From NCBI RefSeq assembly GCF_014138265.1, contig NZ_JACGXL010000002.1:248001-312000 (forward strand): a stretch of 64,000 nt of DNA, given 5' to 3'. The first letter of the stretch is position 1. Every line of letters starts with the position of its first letter. The notes below the pieces were generated by a model. It had not been told where the DNA came from, did not search any database, and saw only the letters and a program-made list of their open reading frames with translations. This document shows, piece after piece, positions 1-8,251 of the stretch. The translations under genes and the position numbers were made by a program. Source of the stretch: Dokdonella fugitiva (lineage in GTDB: Bacteria > Pseudomonadota > Gammaproteobacteria > Xanthomonadales > Rhodanobacteraceae).

Positions 1-352
1 GCAGGGGTTCGGTGAACGGCAGTTCGCGCCCGACCGCCGACGGCGAGCGCCAGCTGCCGTCCTTCGAGCCGAGGATCTTCGCGCCGACGATGCCGGCGTA
101 GAGGCCACTCTGCGAAGGGCGGTCGAAACGCGGGTCCGGGCCGACCTCGGGCGGGATCAGCGCGCCCGCACGGGTCGTGTCGGACCCGGCGAGGTAGGCG
201 TACATGTAGCCCTGCAGGCGCTCGCGCAACGAGCTCTCGGCCGCTTCGTAGAACGCGCGGTCGAGTGCGATGAAGGCGAGCGCGAGGAACGCGGCGAGCA
301 CGAAGCCGGCCGCCGCGAGGGAGCGCGCTTGCAGCGACAGCGGGCGCGCCAC
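1..352 (-). CDS. phoQ: PhoQ-like sensor histidine kinase, N-terminal part only
   Basis: The sequence continues past the left window edge, so only about 117 N-terminal residues are visible. From the GTG at 352 the protein reads V-A-R-P-L-S-L-Q-A-R, then one strong membrane segment (about residues 10-29), then the start of a periplasmic sensor region. This is the N-terminal plan of PhoQ-type kinases. It starts 10 bases after the stop of the upstream phoP-like regulator, so the two form a kinase/regulator operon. HisKA and ATPase domains must lie outside the window. The GTG start is chosen because no ATG occurs between it and the regulator's stop codon. Confidence 0.8.
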   Translation of the reverse strand, partial: MARPLSLQARSLAAAGFVLAAFLALAFIALDRAFYEAAESSLRERLQGYMYAYLAGSDTTRAGALIPPEVGPDPRFDRPSQSGLYAGIVGAKILGSKDGSWRSPSAVGRELPFTEPL

Positions 353-362
353 GTGCGCGGTC

Positions 363-1079
363 TCAGGCGTTTTCTGCCTGCGCGTTGTCGTCGACCGGGT
401 TGTCGCTGCGCTCGAGCGCGAAGCGGTAGCCGCGGCCGCGCACCGTCTCGATCGGCTTGATCGCGTTGTCAGGGTCGAGCTTGCGGCGCAGGCGGCCGAT
501 GAACACCTCGAGCACGTTCGAATCGCGGTCGAAGTCCTGCTGGTAGATGTGCTCGGTCAGGTCGGCCTTCGAGACGAGCTCACCGGCATGCAGCATGAGG
601 TACTCGAGCACCTTGTATTCGTAGCTGGTCAGGTCGACCGTGCTGCCGTTGACCGCGACCGTCTGCGCGGTCGTGTCGAGCACGACCGGCCCGCACTCGA
701 GCGTCGGTCGCGACCACCCGCTCGCGCGCCGCACGAGCGCATTGAGCCGGGCGAGCAGTTCCTCGACGTGGAACGGCTTGACCAGATAGTCGTCGGCGCC
801 GTTCTTCAGCCCCTGCACCTTGTCCTGCCACGACGAGCGCGCGGTGAGGATCAGGATCGGATAGCGCTGCCCGGCCTCGCGCAGCTGCTTGACCAGATCC
901 ATGCCGGACAGTTTCGGCAGGCCGAGATCGATGATCGCCACGTCGAACGGCACTTCGCGCCCGAGATAGAGGCCTTCCTCGCCGTCACCGGCCGCATCGA
1001 CCGCGAAGCCGTCGCGCTTGAGGCGCGCCGCGAGCGTTTCGCGCAGGGGTGCCTCGTCTTCCACCAAAAGTACGCGCAT
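363..1079 (-). CDS. phoP: PhoP-like OmpR-family response regulator
   Basis: 238 aa. The N-terminal receiver domain (about 1-120) has the acidic pair E7/D8, phospho-acceptor D51 in the context AIIDLGLPK, the conserved Thr in LILTARSSW and Lys in YLVKPFH. The C-terminal winged helix (about 130-225) carries LTSYEYKVLEYL and ends with RGRGYRFAL. Start is the ATG at 1079, directly before MRVLLVEDE; an upstream in-frame extension does not look like protein. It lies between a PepSY gene and the PhoQ-like kinase, all on the minus strand. It probably controls envelope or cation-stress genes; the regulon cannot be read here. Confidence 0.92.
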   Translation of the reverse strand: MRVLLVEDEAPLRETLAARLKRDGFAVDAAGDGEEGLYLGREVPFDVAIIDLGLPKLSGMDLVKQLREAGQRYPILILTARSSWQDKVQGLKNGADDYLVKPFHVEELLARLNALVRRASGWSRPTLECGPVVLDTTAQTVAVNGSTVDLTSYEYKVLEYLMLHAGELVSKADLTEHIYQQDFDRDSNVLEVFIGRLRRKLDPDNAIKPIETVRGRGYRFALERSDNPVDDNAQAENA

Positions 1080-1122
1080 GTGTCCTCCGTCAGTCTCGTC
1101 CGTGCCCGCGCCGATGTGCCGC

Positions 1123-1359
1123 CTACTGCTCGGCCTGCACCTGCACGATGCGCACCTGGCCATCGCGGGTCAGGATCTTGATGCGATACACCTTGCGCTT
1201 GCCGACATTGAGCGCCTGCACCGACAGCACCTTGCCGCCCACTTCCTGCTGCGCCTGCGCCACCGCTTCCTGCACGCTGATCTCGCGCGCGTGCGCTACC
1301 GTCGCGGCGAGGACAGCGCAGAACAGGAGCAGCCGGCGATTTCGATTGGTTCGCATCAC
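1123..1359 (-). CDS. small periplasmic PepSY-domain protein
   Basis: 78 aa. A signal peptide (about 1-24: basic MMRTNRNRR, hydrophobic LLLFCAVLAATVA, cleavage near AHA) is followed by one PepSY-like module: VQEAVAQAQQEVGGKVLSVQ, then a beta-rich segment KVYRIKILTRDGQVRIVQV. A single PepSY protein just upstream of a PhoPQ pair is a recurring arrangement in Xanthomonadales, and it may modulate the sensor or a periplasmic protease (inference). ATG codons at 1359 and 1356 are both possible starts. It precedes phoP by 43 bases and is probably co-transcribed. Confidence 0.85.
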   Translation of the reverse strand: MMRTNRNRRLLLFCAVLAATVAHAREISVQEAVAQAQQEVGGKVLSVQALNVGKRKVYRIKILTRDGQVRIVQVQAEQ

Positions 1360-1540
1360 TCCGTCCGCATCATAGCGACCGCGGCTCTAACCGCGGAAGC
1401 CACGATCGCCGTTGGCCGGAGTCTCGGCAGCGGGGATTGAATTTCGGCTGAACCCGCTGCAAGGCCCTGCCCGCGCGAACAAAATTCCGCGCACCGGGAG
1501 CGCGGTGAAGCAGCCGTCCGCTGCGTCCGGCGAGGGCGGC

Positions 1541-2455
1541 TCAGAAGATCTCGGCGACGCAGCAGCGCAGGCTGCCGCCCGCCTTTTCGATTTCGTCGAG
1601 GTCGACCGCGCCGAGGGAGAAGCCGCCGCGCTCGAGCAGTGCGCGCTGCGACGGTTCGAGCACGGCCGCCGCCGCCGCGCTCATCCAGACGCGGTCGGGC
1701 GCGAGCGCGATCGCGTTGCCGGCGAACGCGCGCTTCTGCGCCGGGCTCAGGCGGACCGCCTGGCCGCCGTACGCGCGCGCGATCGCGTCCGGCACGGCCG
1801 GGTCGGCGAAGCCGTCGCCGGCGAGGATCACCGCGCGGCCGGCGAGCACCGCGAGCACGACGTTGGTGTGGTACTCGCCCGCGGCGAGTTCGAACGCGAA
1901 CGTGAGGCGCAGGCCGAATGCCTCGTGCATCGCGCGCGCGCCGGCCATGTCGCAGCGTTCGGACAGGCCGCAGTAGCCGATCCCGCGCGCGCGATCGATG
2001 ACGAGCGCACCGGTCAGCTCGGCGACGTAGTCGCCGCCCGACAGGTCGAGCTCGTGATAGCCGAGCACGTCGCGGAAGAAGCCGCGGATGTCGTCGCGCG
2101 CGGCCTCGCGCTGGCGCACCGGATGGCGCATGCGGCCGACGATGAGGTTGCCGCGCGCGGTCGCGAACACGTTGTTCGGGAACATGCCGTCGGGACAGTC
2201 CGGGTCGCCGGGGAAGGTCAGCACCGGCACGTCGGCGCCGAGGCGGCGCGCGAGTTCGGCGTGCTGGCGCAGCGCGCGCAGCGGGTCGGGCGCGCGCGAA
2301 AGATCCATGTAGCGGTTGTCGCGCGCCGATTCCTCGGCGAGCACGCTGCTCGCCGGGCTGACCAGGAACGCGCTGCGCGCGGTCGCCGCGCCGCGCATCG
2401 GGTAACGCTCGTCGGTGAACTCGGCGAGGAACGCGGCGGGGTCGGTGACGAACAT
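1541..2455 (-). CDS. amidinotransferase-fold hydrolase (arginine deiminase/DDAH-related)
   Basis: 304 aa. It shows the guanidine-modifying superfamily signature: MFPNN (91-95) and GGDYV (140-144) for substrate binding, catalytic His196 in EYHTN, and a nucleophilic Cys near the C terminus (C298 or C299 in GGSLRCCVAE). This fits the CtlX / arginine-deiminase-related hydrolases, which act on arginine, citrulline or methylated arginines; the exact substrate is not determined. No signal peptide, so cytoplasmic. It ends a minus-strand pair with tag, which stops 3 bases upstream of its ATG. Confidence 0.85.
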   Translation of the reverse strand: MFVTDPAAFLAEFTDERYPMRGAATARSAFLVSPASSVLAEESARDNRYMDLSRAPDPLRALRQHAELARRLGADVPVLTFPGDPDCPDGMFPNNVFATARGNLIVGRMRHPVRQREAARDDIRGFFRDVLGYHELDLSGGDYVAELTGALVIDRARGIGYCGLSERCDMAGARAMHEAFGLRLTFAFELAAGEYHTNVVLAVLAGRAVILAGDGFADPAVPDAIARAYGGQAVRLSPAQKRAFAGNAIALAPDRVWMSAAAAAVLEPSQRALLERGGFSLGAVDLDEIEKAGGSLRCCVAEIF

Positions 2456-2458
2456 GGA

Positions 2459-3040
2459 TCAGCCTCGGATCACGGCGTCGTGGCGGAAGCAGCCGACCAG
2501 GTGGTCATTGACCATGCCGGTCGCCTGCATGAACGCATAGCAGATCGTCGAGCCGACGAAGCGGAAGCCGCGCTTGCGCAGGGCCTTGCTCATGCGGTCG
2601 GACACGTCGGTCGTCGCCGGTACTTCGGCGCGCGTGCGCCAGCGGTTGCGCAACGGCCGGCCGTCGACGAACGACCACAGGAACGCGTCGAGGCTGCCGT
2701 GCTCGGCGATCGCCTCGAGCGTCGCGCGCGCGTTGTCGCGCACGGATTCGATCTTCATGCGGTTGCGGATCAGCCCGGCGTCGCCGAGCAGGCGCTCGAC
2801 GCGCGCGTCGGTGATGCGCGCGCAGCGCGCGATCTCGAAGTCGCCGAACGCGCGGCGGTAAGCCTCGCGCTTGGCCAGCACCGTGCGCCAGCTGAGGCCG
2901 GCCTGCGCGCCTTCGAGGCAGAGAAATTCGAACAGCGCGCGATCGTCGTGCAGCGGAACGCCCCACTCGCTGTCGTGGTAGTCGCGTTCGATCTCGCTGC
3001 CTGCGGCCCAGTCGCAGCGGACAGGCTCCCGGCCTTTCAT
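2459..3040 (-). CDS. tag: DNA-3-methyladenine glycosylase I
   Basis: 193 aa, close to E. coli Tag. It removes 3-methyladenine from alkylated DNA. Family landmarks are the zinc-site CDW near the N terminus, YHDSEWGVPLHDDRALFEFL, the helix around LCLEGAQAGLSW, LWSFV, and a C-terminal GFRFVGSTICYAFMQATG followed by VNDHLVGCF with the last zinc ligands. The ATG at 3040 is preferred over the GTG at 3064 because GAGGG sits about 7 bases before it. The next gene is divergent and very close. Confidence 0.93.
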   Translation of the reverse strand: MKGREPVRCDWAAGSEIERDYHDSEWGVPLHDDRALFEFLCLEGAQAGLSWRTVLAKREAYRRAFGDFEIARCARITDARVERLLGDAGLIRNRMKIESVRDNARATLEAIAEHGSLDAFLWSFVDGRPLRNRWRTRAEVPATTDVSDRMSKALRKRGFRFVGSTICYAFMQATGMVNDHLVGCFRHDAVIRG

Positions 3041-3104
3041 GTAACGACCCTCGATCGTGGACACGTATCATACGCAGCCCGCCGCCCGCGCCACGCGCAC
3101 GACT

Positions 3105-3983
3105 GTGACCGACGTCTCATCTTCCCGCCGTCCCGCGCTCGTCGCGCTCGCGCTGCTCACGCTGATCTGGAGCTACAACTGGATCGTCATGAAGCAGGCG
3201 CTGCGCTACAGCGGCCCGTTCGAGTTCTCCGCGCTGCGCTACGTGCTCGGCAGCGGGGTGCTGTTCGCGGCGCTGCTGCTGCGCGGCGAATCGCTGCGGC
3301 CGCCGCCGCTATGGCCGACCACGCTGATCGGCCTCGCACAGACGACCGGCTTCCAGCTGTTCGTGCAGTCGGCGCTGCTCGTCGGCGGCGCCGGCAAGAC
3401 GGCGCTGCTCGCCTACACGATGCCGTTCTGGGTCGTGCTGATCGGCTGGCTCGCGCTCGGCGAGAAGCCGACGCGCCGCCTCTGGCTCGGCCTCGCGGTC
3501 GCCGGTGGCGGCCTCGTGCTCGTGCTCGAACCCTGGCACGGCCTCGGCAACGCGGGCAGCTCCGCGCTCGCGCTCGCCGGCGGCGTCTGCTGGGCGATCG
3601 GCGTGGTCGCGTCGAAGCGGCTGTTCCAGCGCGGCGGTACCAGCGCGCTGTCGCTGACCGCGTGGCAGATGCTGATCGGCACGCTCGTCGTCGGCGTGAT
3701 CGCGCTGCTCGTACCGGAGAGGCCGATCGAGTGGACGAACTGGTTCATCGGCGCGCTCGTCTACAACGCACTCCTCGCCTCGGGCCTCGCCTGGCTCATG
3801 TGGTCCTACGTGGTCGCCCGGCTGCCGGCGAACGTCGCCGGCCTGTCGAGCCTCGTGATCCCGGTCGCCGGCATCGCGTTCGCGTGGCTGCTGCTCGGTG
3901 AAGTACCAACGCCGATCGAAGGTGCCGGCATCGCACTCATCGCCGCCGCGCTCGCCCTCGTGAACCTGCGCCGCGCTGGTTGA
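3105..3983 (+). CDS. EamA/DMT-superfamily transporter
   Basis: About 292 aa with ten hydrophobic segments in two five-helix EamA repeats. The first repeat begins ALVALALLTLIWSYNWI. The second begins SSALALAGGVCWAIGVVASK and ends in a short cytoplasmic tail LVNLRRAG. Such inner-membrane carriers export amino acids or other small metabolites; the substrate is unknown. The start is uncertain: a GTG at 3057 would extend it by 16 residues but would leave only 16 bases to the start of divergent tag, so the GTG at 3105 next to the first helix is used here. It converges tail-to-tail with the DUF2214 gene. Confidence 0.85.
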   Translation: MTDVSSSRRPALVALALLTLIWSYNWIVMKQALRYSGPFEFSALRYVLGSGVLFAALLLRGESLRPPPLWPTTLIGLAQTTGFQLFVQSALLVGGAGKTALLAYTMPFWVVLIGWLALGEKPTRRLWLGLAVAGGGLVLVLEPWHGLGNAGSSALALAGGVCWAIGVVASKRLFQRGGTSALSLTAWQMLIGTLVVGVIALLVPERPIEWTNWFIGALVYNALLASGLAWLMWSYVVARLPANVAGLSSLVIPVAGIAFAWLLLGEVPTPIEGAGIALIAAALALVNLRRAG

Positions 3984-3984
3984 C

Positions 3985-4437
3985 CTATCTCGATAGTCCG
4001 CGCGACATGATCACCGCTGCGAGCGGGATCAGCGCGAGCAGGTGCAGCTCGACCAGGACCCAGCGCCGCGCGCTGCGCCATTCCGCCTCGGGCACGCGCC
4101 AGCCCGGATCGACGCGGCGCGCGCGACGCCAGCGCAGGAATGCGCGCGTCGGCAGGATCGACAGCAGGCCGACCAGCACGAACAGCGTGACCTTCAGGTG
4201 GAACACCGGCGCGTGGGCGTAGAACGACCAGCCCTTGAGGCCGTACACCGCGCGCAGCGCGCCGCTCAGCAGCACGATGCCGGCGAGTGCGCCGTAGCCG
4301 GCGTCCGCGCGCGCGATGCGCTCGACGTCGAGCGCTCCGGCACCCGCGCGCAGCAACGTCCATTCCTTCGACAGGAACCAGATCATCGTGAAGATCGCCG
4401 CGAAGTGGAAATACGCGAGCAGGGCATCGGTCCACAT
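3985..4437 (-). CDS. DUF2214-family membrane protein
   Basis: 150 aa with four predicted membrane helices: ALLAYFHFAAIFTMIWFLS, ALAGIVLLSGALRAVYG, FHLKVTLFVLVGLLSILP, and VLVELHLLALIPLAAVIMS. Histidines in helices 1, 3 and 4 could be heme or metal ligands (inference). The pattern matches the uncharacterised DUF2214 family. It lies 18 bases downstream of the PLP dehydratase and may be its operon partner. Its stop codon is 1 base from the convergent transporter stop. Confidence 0.8.
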   Translation of the reverse strand: MWTDALLAYFHFAAIFTMIWFLSKEWTLLRAGAGALDVERIARADAGYGALAGIVLLSGALRAVYGLKGWSFYAHAPVFHLKVTLFVLVGLLSILPTRAFLRWRRARRVDPGWRVPEAEWRSARRWVLVELHLLALIPLAAVIMSRGLSR

Positions 4438-4455
4438 GGGTTTCGACTCCGCTGG

Positions 4456-5391
4456 TCAGTCGACGTTGCCGCCGGACAGGATGATGCCGACGCGGCGGCC
4501 CGCGAACGCGTCGCGATGGGCGAACACCGCGGCGAGCGCGATCGCCGACGACGGCTCGACCACCTGCTTGAGGCGCGCGGCGATCAAGCGCTGCGCGGCG
4601 AGCGTGTCTGCGTCGTCGACGGTGAGCACGCGCACCGCGCAGGCTTCGAGCAGTTCGAGGTTGATCGCGCCGATCGCGCCACGCAGGCCGTCGCAGACGG
4701 TGTCGGGCACGAGGTCGGTCACGCGCGTGCCGCGCCGCAACGATTCGTACGCGTCCGCCGCGCCGGCGGGTTCGGCCGCGAACACGGCGATGCCCGGCGC
4801 GAGCGCGCGTGCGACGAGTGCGCTGCCGCCGATCAGCCCGCCGCCGCCGACCGGCGTGAGCAGCACGTCGAGGCCGTCGATCTCGCGCAGCAGTTCGAGC
4901 GCGGCCGTGCCCTGGCCCGCGATCACGCGCGGATCGGTGTAGGGATGCACGAGCGTCGCGCCGGTCGCGCGGCGCACCCGCTCGGCCGCCTCTTCGCGCG
5001 CGGCGATCGTCGGCGCGCAACGGTGCAGGGTCGCGCCGTAGGCTTCGATCGCGGCGAGCTTGGAGCGCACCGCACCCTCAGGCACGACCACGTGCGCGCG
5101 AATGCCGCGCGTGCGCGCCGCGAGCGCGAGCGCCGCGCCATGGTTGCCGGAGGAGTGCGTGACGACGCCGCGCGCGGCATCCGCCTCGTCGAGCGACCAG
5201 ACTGCGTTGCAAGCACCGCGGAACTTGAACGCGCCGACGCGCTGCAGATGCTCGCACTTGAAGTGCAGCTCGGCGCCGGCGAGCGCATCGAGCGAACGCG
5301 AATGCATGACCGGCGTGCGGTGCGCGTGCGGCGCGATACGCGCGGCCGCGGCTTCGATCGCGCGGAAATCCGGCAGGGTGTGCGCTGGCAT
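4456..5391 (-). CDS. PLP-dependent threonine/serine dehydratase-like enzyme
   Basis: 311 aa, fold type II PLP enzyme. Visible: the Schiff-base lysine in GAFKFRGA, the phosphate/cofactor loop SSGNHGAALAL, the glycine loop GGGGLIGG, and the terminal LSGGNVD. The length matches single-domain catabolic threonine dehydratase or serine racemase, because there is no C-terminal ACT regulatory domain. It would convert threonine or serine to 2-oxoacids plus ammonia. The start is set at the ATG at 5391; an upstream in-frame start (5430) adds an unconserved 13 residues. Divergent from pepN with a 98-base spacer. Confidence 0.85.
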   Translation of the reverse strand: MPAHTLPDFRAIEAAAARIAPHAHRTPVMHSRSLDALAGAELHFKCEHLQRVGAFKFRGACNAVWSLDEADAARGVVTHSSGNHGAALALAARTRGIRAHVVVPEGAVRSKLAAIEAYGATLHRCAPTIAAREEAAERVRRATGATLVHPYTDPRVIAGQGTAALELLREIDGLDVLLTPVGGGGLIGGSALVARALAPGIAVFAAEPAGAADAYESLRRGTRVTDLVPDTVCDGLRGAIGAINLELLEACAVRVLTVDDADTLAAQRLIAARLKQVVEPSSAIALAAVFAHRDAFAGRRVGIILSGGNVD

Positions 5392-5489
5392 GTTCGCGGC
5401 GGCAGGCAGGCGGAGCGCGTCACGATACACGCGCGCGCGGCGTGCATGCTAGCCTGCCGTCCCGTTCCACCCCTGCCGCCGTCCCGCCG

Positions 5490-8138
5490 ATGAACGACCC
5501 CGCCGGCGCCAAGCCGACCCGCTTCCTGCGCGACTACCGCGCGCCGGCCTGGCGCATCGACGACGTCGAACTCGACGTCGAGCTCGACGCGGCCGCGACG
5601 ACCGTGCATGCACGCCTGTCGTTGCAGCAGGACGATGCGACCGCGCCGCTCGAGCTCGACGCCGAAGCGCTCGACCTGCTGGATCTGCGCGTCGACGGCC
5701 GCGTGCTCGCGGGCGACGAGTTCACGCTGGCCGACGGCCGGCTGGTCGTGCCCGGCCTGCGCGGCCCGCTCGTGCTCGAGTCGCGCGTGCGCATCGCGCC
5801 GGATCGCAACACCGCGCTGCAGGGCCTCTACCTCAGCGGCACGCCCGAGCACGGCTTCCTGCTCACCCAGTGCGAGGCCGAGGGTTTCCGTCGCATCACG
5901 CCGTTCCTCGATCGCAGCGACGTGCTCGCGCGCTACACGGTGACGCTGCGCGCCGATCGCGCGCGCTACCCGGTGCTGCTCGCGAACGGCAACGCCGACG
6001 GCGCCGGCGACCTCGGCGACGGCCGCCACTGGGCGCGCTTCGTCGATCCGCACCCGAAGCCGAGCTACCTGTTCGCGCTCGTCGCGGGCCGGCTCGAATC
6101 GATCGAGCGTACGTTCGTGACCGCGCAAGGCCGGCGCGTGCGCCTCGTCATCCACGCCGAGGCCGATGCGATCGGTCGCTGCGACTGGGCGATGCAATGC
6201 CTCGAGCACGCGATGCGCTGGGACGAGCAACGCTTCGGCCGCTGCTACGACCTCGACGCGTTCCACGTCGTCGCCACGCACGATTTCACCATGGGCGCGA
6301 TGGAGAACAAGGGCCTCAACATCTTCAACGCGAAATACCTGCTCGCCGACCCCGCGAGCGCGACCGACGACGACCATCGCCACGTGCTCGCGGTGGTCGG
6401 CCACGAGTACTTCCACAACTGGAGCGGCAACCGCGTCACCTGCCGCGACTGGTTCCAGTTGTGCCTCAAGGAAGGTCTGACCGTCTACCGCGAACAGGAG
6501 TTCGAATCCGACCTCGCCTCGCGCACGCTGCGCCGGATCGAGGACGTGCGCCTGCTCTGGCGTGCGCAGTTCAGCGAGGATGCGGGTCCGCTCGCACACG
6601 CGGTGCGACCGGACCGCTACAGCGAGATCAACAATTTCTACACCGCGACCGTGTACGAGAAGGGCGCCGAGATCGTGCGCATGCTCGGCGTCGTGCTCGG
6701 CCGCGACGGCTTCCGGCGCGGCCTCGACCTCTACTTCGCGCGCCACGACGGCACCGCCGCGACGATCGAGGACTTCCTTGCCGCGCTCGGCGACGCGAAC
6801 GACGTCGACCTTTCGCCCTGGCTCGCCTGGTACGAGCAGGCCGGCACGCCCGAACTGCGTGCGAGCGGTCGCCACGACGCGCGCCGGCGCTGCTACGAAC
6901 TCACGCTCGAACAACGCACGGCGCCGACGCCGGGACAGGCGCACAAGCGCGCGTTGCCGATCCCGGTCGCGGTCGCGCTGTTCGACCGCAGCGGACGCGC
7001 GTTGCCGCTGCGGCTCGACGGCGAGGACGCGGCCGTCGCCGCGAACGAGCGCGTGCTGCTGCTCGGCAGCGACAGCGCGACGTTCCGCTTCGTCGACGTC
7101 GACGAGGCGCCGACGCCGTCGCTGCTGCGCGGATTCTCCGCGCCCGTGCGCCTCGTGCAGGACACGTCGCCGCAGGCGCTCGCCGCGCTCGCGCGCCACG
7201 ACAACGACGGCTTCAACCGCTGGTTCGCGAGCGACGCGCTCGTGCGCCGCCTGTTCGCGCAGGCGCTCGCGCACGGCGAACCCGAGGCCACGCTGTTCTC
7301 CACGTGGACCGGCTGCGTCGGCAGCGCGCTCGACGACACCGGCGTCGATCCCGCGCTCGCCGCGGAGATGCTCACGGTCGCCGACGCGACGTCGCTCGCC
7401 GACGGCCTCGACGACGTCGATCCGGAAGGCGTGCACCAAGCGCGCGCGCGCGTCGAGACCGGGCTCGCGTGCGCGCTCGTCGCGCCGCTGCTGCGCCGCC
7501 GCCTCGCGCTCGGCGACGGCGGCGACCTCGCGGTCGAGCCGCTCGCGCAGGCGCGCCGGCGCCTGCGCAACGCCTGCCTCGCCGCGCTGTGCCGCGCCGA
7601 CGTCGCGCATGCGCCGCTCGCGCGCGCGCAATACGAACAGGCACGCAACCTCACCGACCGCCTCGCCGCGCTCGGCGTGCTGCTCAGCATGCGCGATGCC
7701 GGGGCGAGCGCCGCGCTCGCCGATTTCGCCGCGCGCCACGCCGGCGACGCGCTCGTGCTCGACAAGTGGTTCTCGCTGCAGGCCACCGAAGCCGATCCGC
7801 GCGCGTGCGAGCGCGTCGCGGCGCTGCTCGCGCATCCCGCGTTCCGCTGGAGCAACCCGAACAACGTCTATGCGCTGCTCGGCGCGTTCGCGCTGCGCAA
7901 TCCGCGCGCGTTCCATCGCGCCGACGGCGATGGCTACCGTCTCGTCGCCGACGCGATCCTGCGGCTCGACGCGCTCACGCCGCAGGTCGCCGCGCGCCTG
8001 GCGACCGCGTTCGGCGCCTGGCGTCGTTACGAGCCGATCCGGCGCGCGCTGATGCACCGCGAACTCGAGCGCATGCTCGGCCGCGAGCACCTCTCGCCCG
8101 ACCTCGCCGACATCCTCGGGCGCAGCCTCGCGGTCTGA
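5490..8138 (+). CDS. pepN: aminopeptidase N
   Basis: 882 aa, an M1-family zinc aminopeptidase of the cytoplasmic E. coli PepN type. The exopeptidase motif GAMEN lies at about residue 268-272. The zinc motif HEYFH follows at about 304-308, and the third ligand is the Glu in CLKEGLTVYREQEF. The C-terminal half is the alpha-helical domain typical of PepN. It trims N-terminal residues from peptides in protein turnover. Start ATG at 5490 precedes NDPAGAKPTRFLRDY, the usual N-terminal region. Many long overlapping frames here are shadows created by the GC-rich third codon position. Confidence 0.96.
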   Translation: MNDPAGAKPTRFLRDYRAPAWRIDDVELDVELDAAATTVHARLSLQQDDATAPLELDAEALDLLDLRVDGRVLAGDEFTLADGRLVVPGLRGPLVLESRVRIAPDRNTALQGLYLSGTPEHGFLLTQCEAEGFRRITPFLDRSDVLARYTVTLRADRARYPVLLANGNADGAGDLGDGRHWARFVDPHPKPSYLFALVAGRLESIERTFVTAQGRRVRLVIHAEADAIGRCDWAMQCLEHAMRWDEQRFGRCYDLDAFHVVATHDFTMGAMENKGLNIFNAKYLLADPASATDDDHRHVLAVVGHEYFHNWSGNRVTCRDWFQLCLKEGLTVYREQEFESDLASRTLRRIEDVRLLWRAQFSEDAGPLAHAVRPDRYSEINNFYTATVYEKGAEIVRMLGVVLGRDGFRRGLDLYFARHDGTAATIEDFLAALGDANDVDLSPWLAWYEQAGTPELRASGRHDARRRCYELTLEQRTAPTPGQAHKRALPIPVAVALFDRSGRALPLRLDGEDAAVAANERVLLLGSDSATFRFVDVDEAPTPSLLRGFSAPVRLVQDTSPQALAALARHDNDGFNRWFASDALVRRLFAQALAHGEPEATLFSTWTGCVGSALDDTGVDPALAAEMLTVADATSLADGLDDVDPEGVHQARARVETGLACALVAPLLRRRLALGDGGDLAVEPLAQARRRLRNACLAALCRADVAHAPLARAQYEQARNLTDRLAALGVLLSMRDAGASAALADFAARHAGDALVLDKWFSLQATEADPRACERVAALLAHPAFRWSNPNNVYALLGAFALRNPRAFHRADGDGYRLVADAILRLDALTPQVAARLATAFGAWRRYEPIRRALMHRELERMLGREHLSPDLADILGRSLAV

Positions 8139-8251
8139 GCGGCGCGCGGCCTGATAGCCGCACCCGCCGCAATCCGCTTACCCCAGTGCGCGGCGACGCC
8201 ATCCGGCGCGCCGTCCGCGATCGCCTCGCATCGCCACTGGGGAGTACCGCC

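Noticed and set aside
1412-3901. 829-aa plus-strand open frame
   Set aside because: Antisense of the amidinotransferase and tag genes with no domain or ribosome site.
4923-8090. 1055-aa minus-strand open frame opposite pepN
   Set aside because: Arg/Ala/Glu-rich shadow of pepN's GC-rich third positions; pepN has full family motifs.
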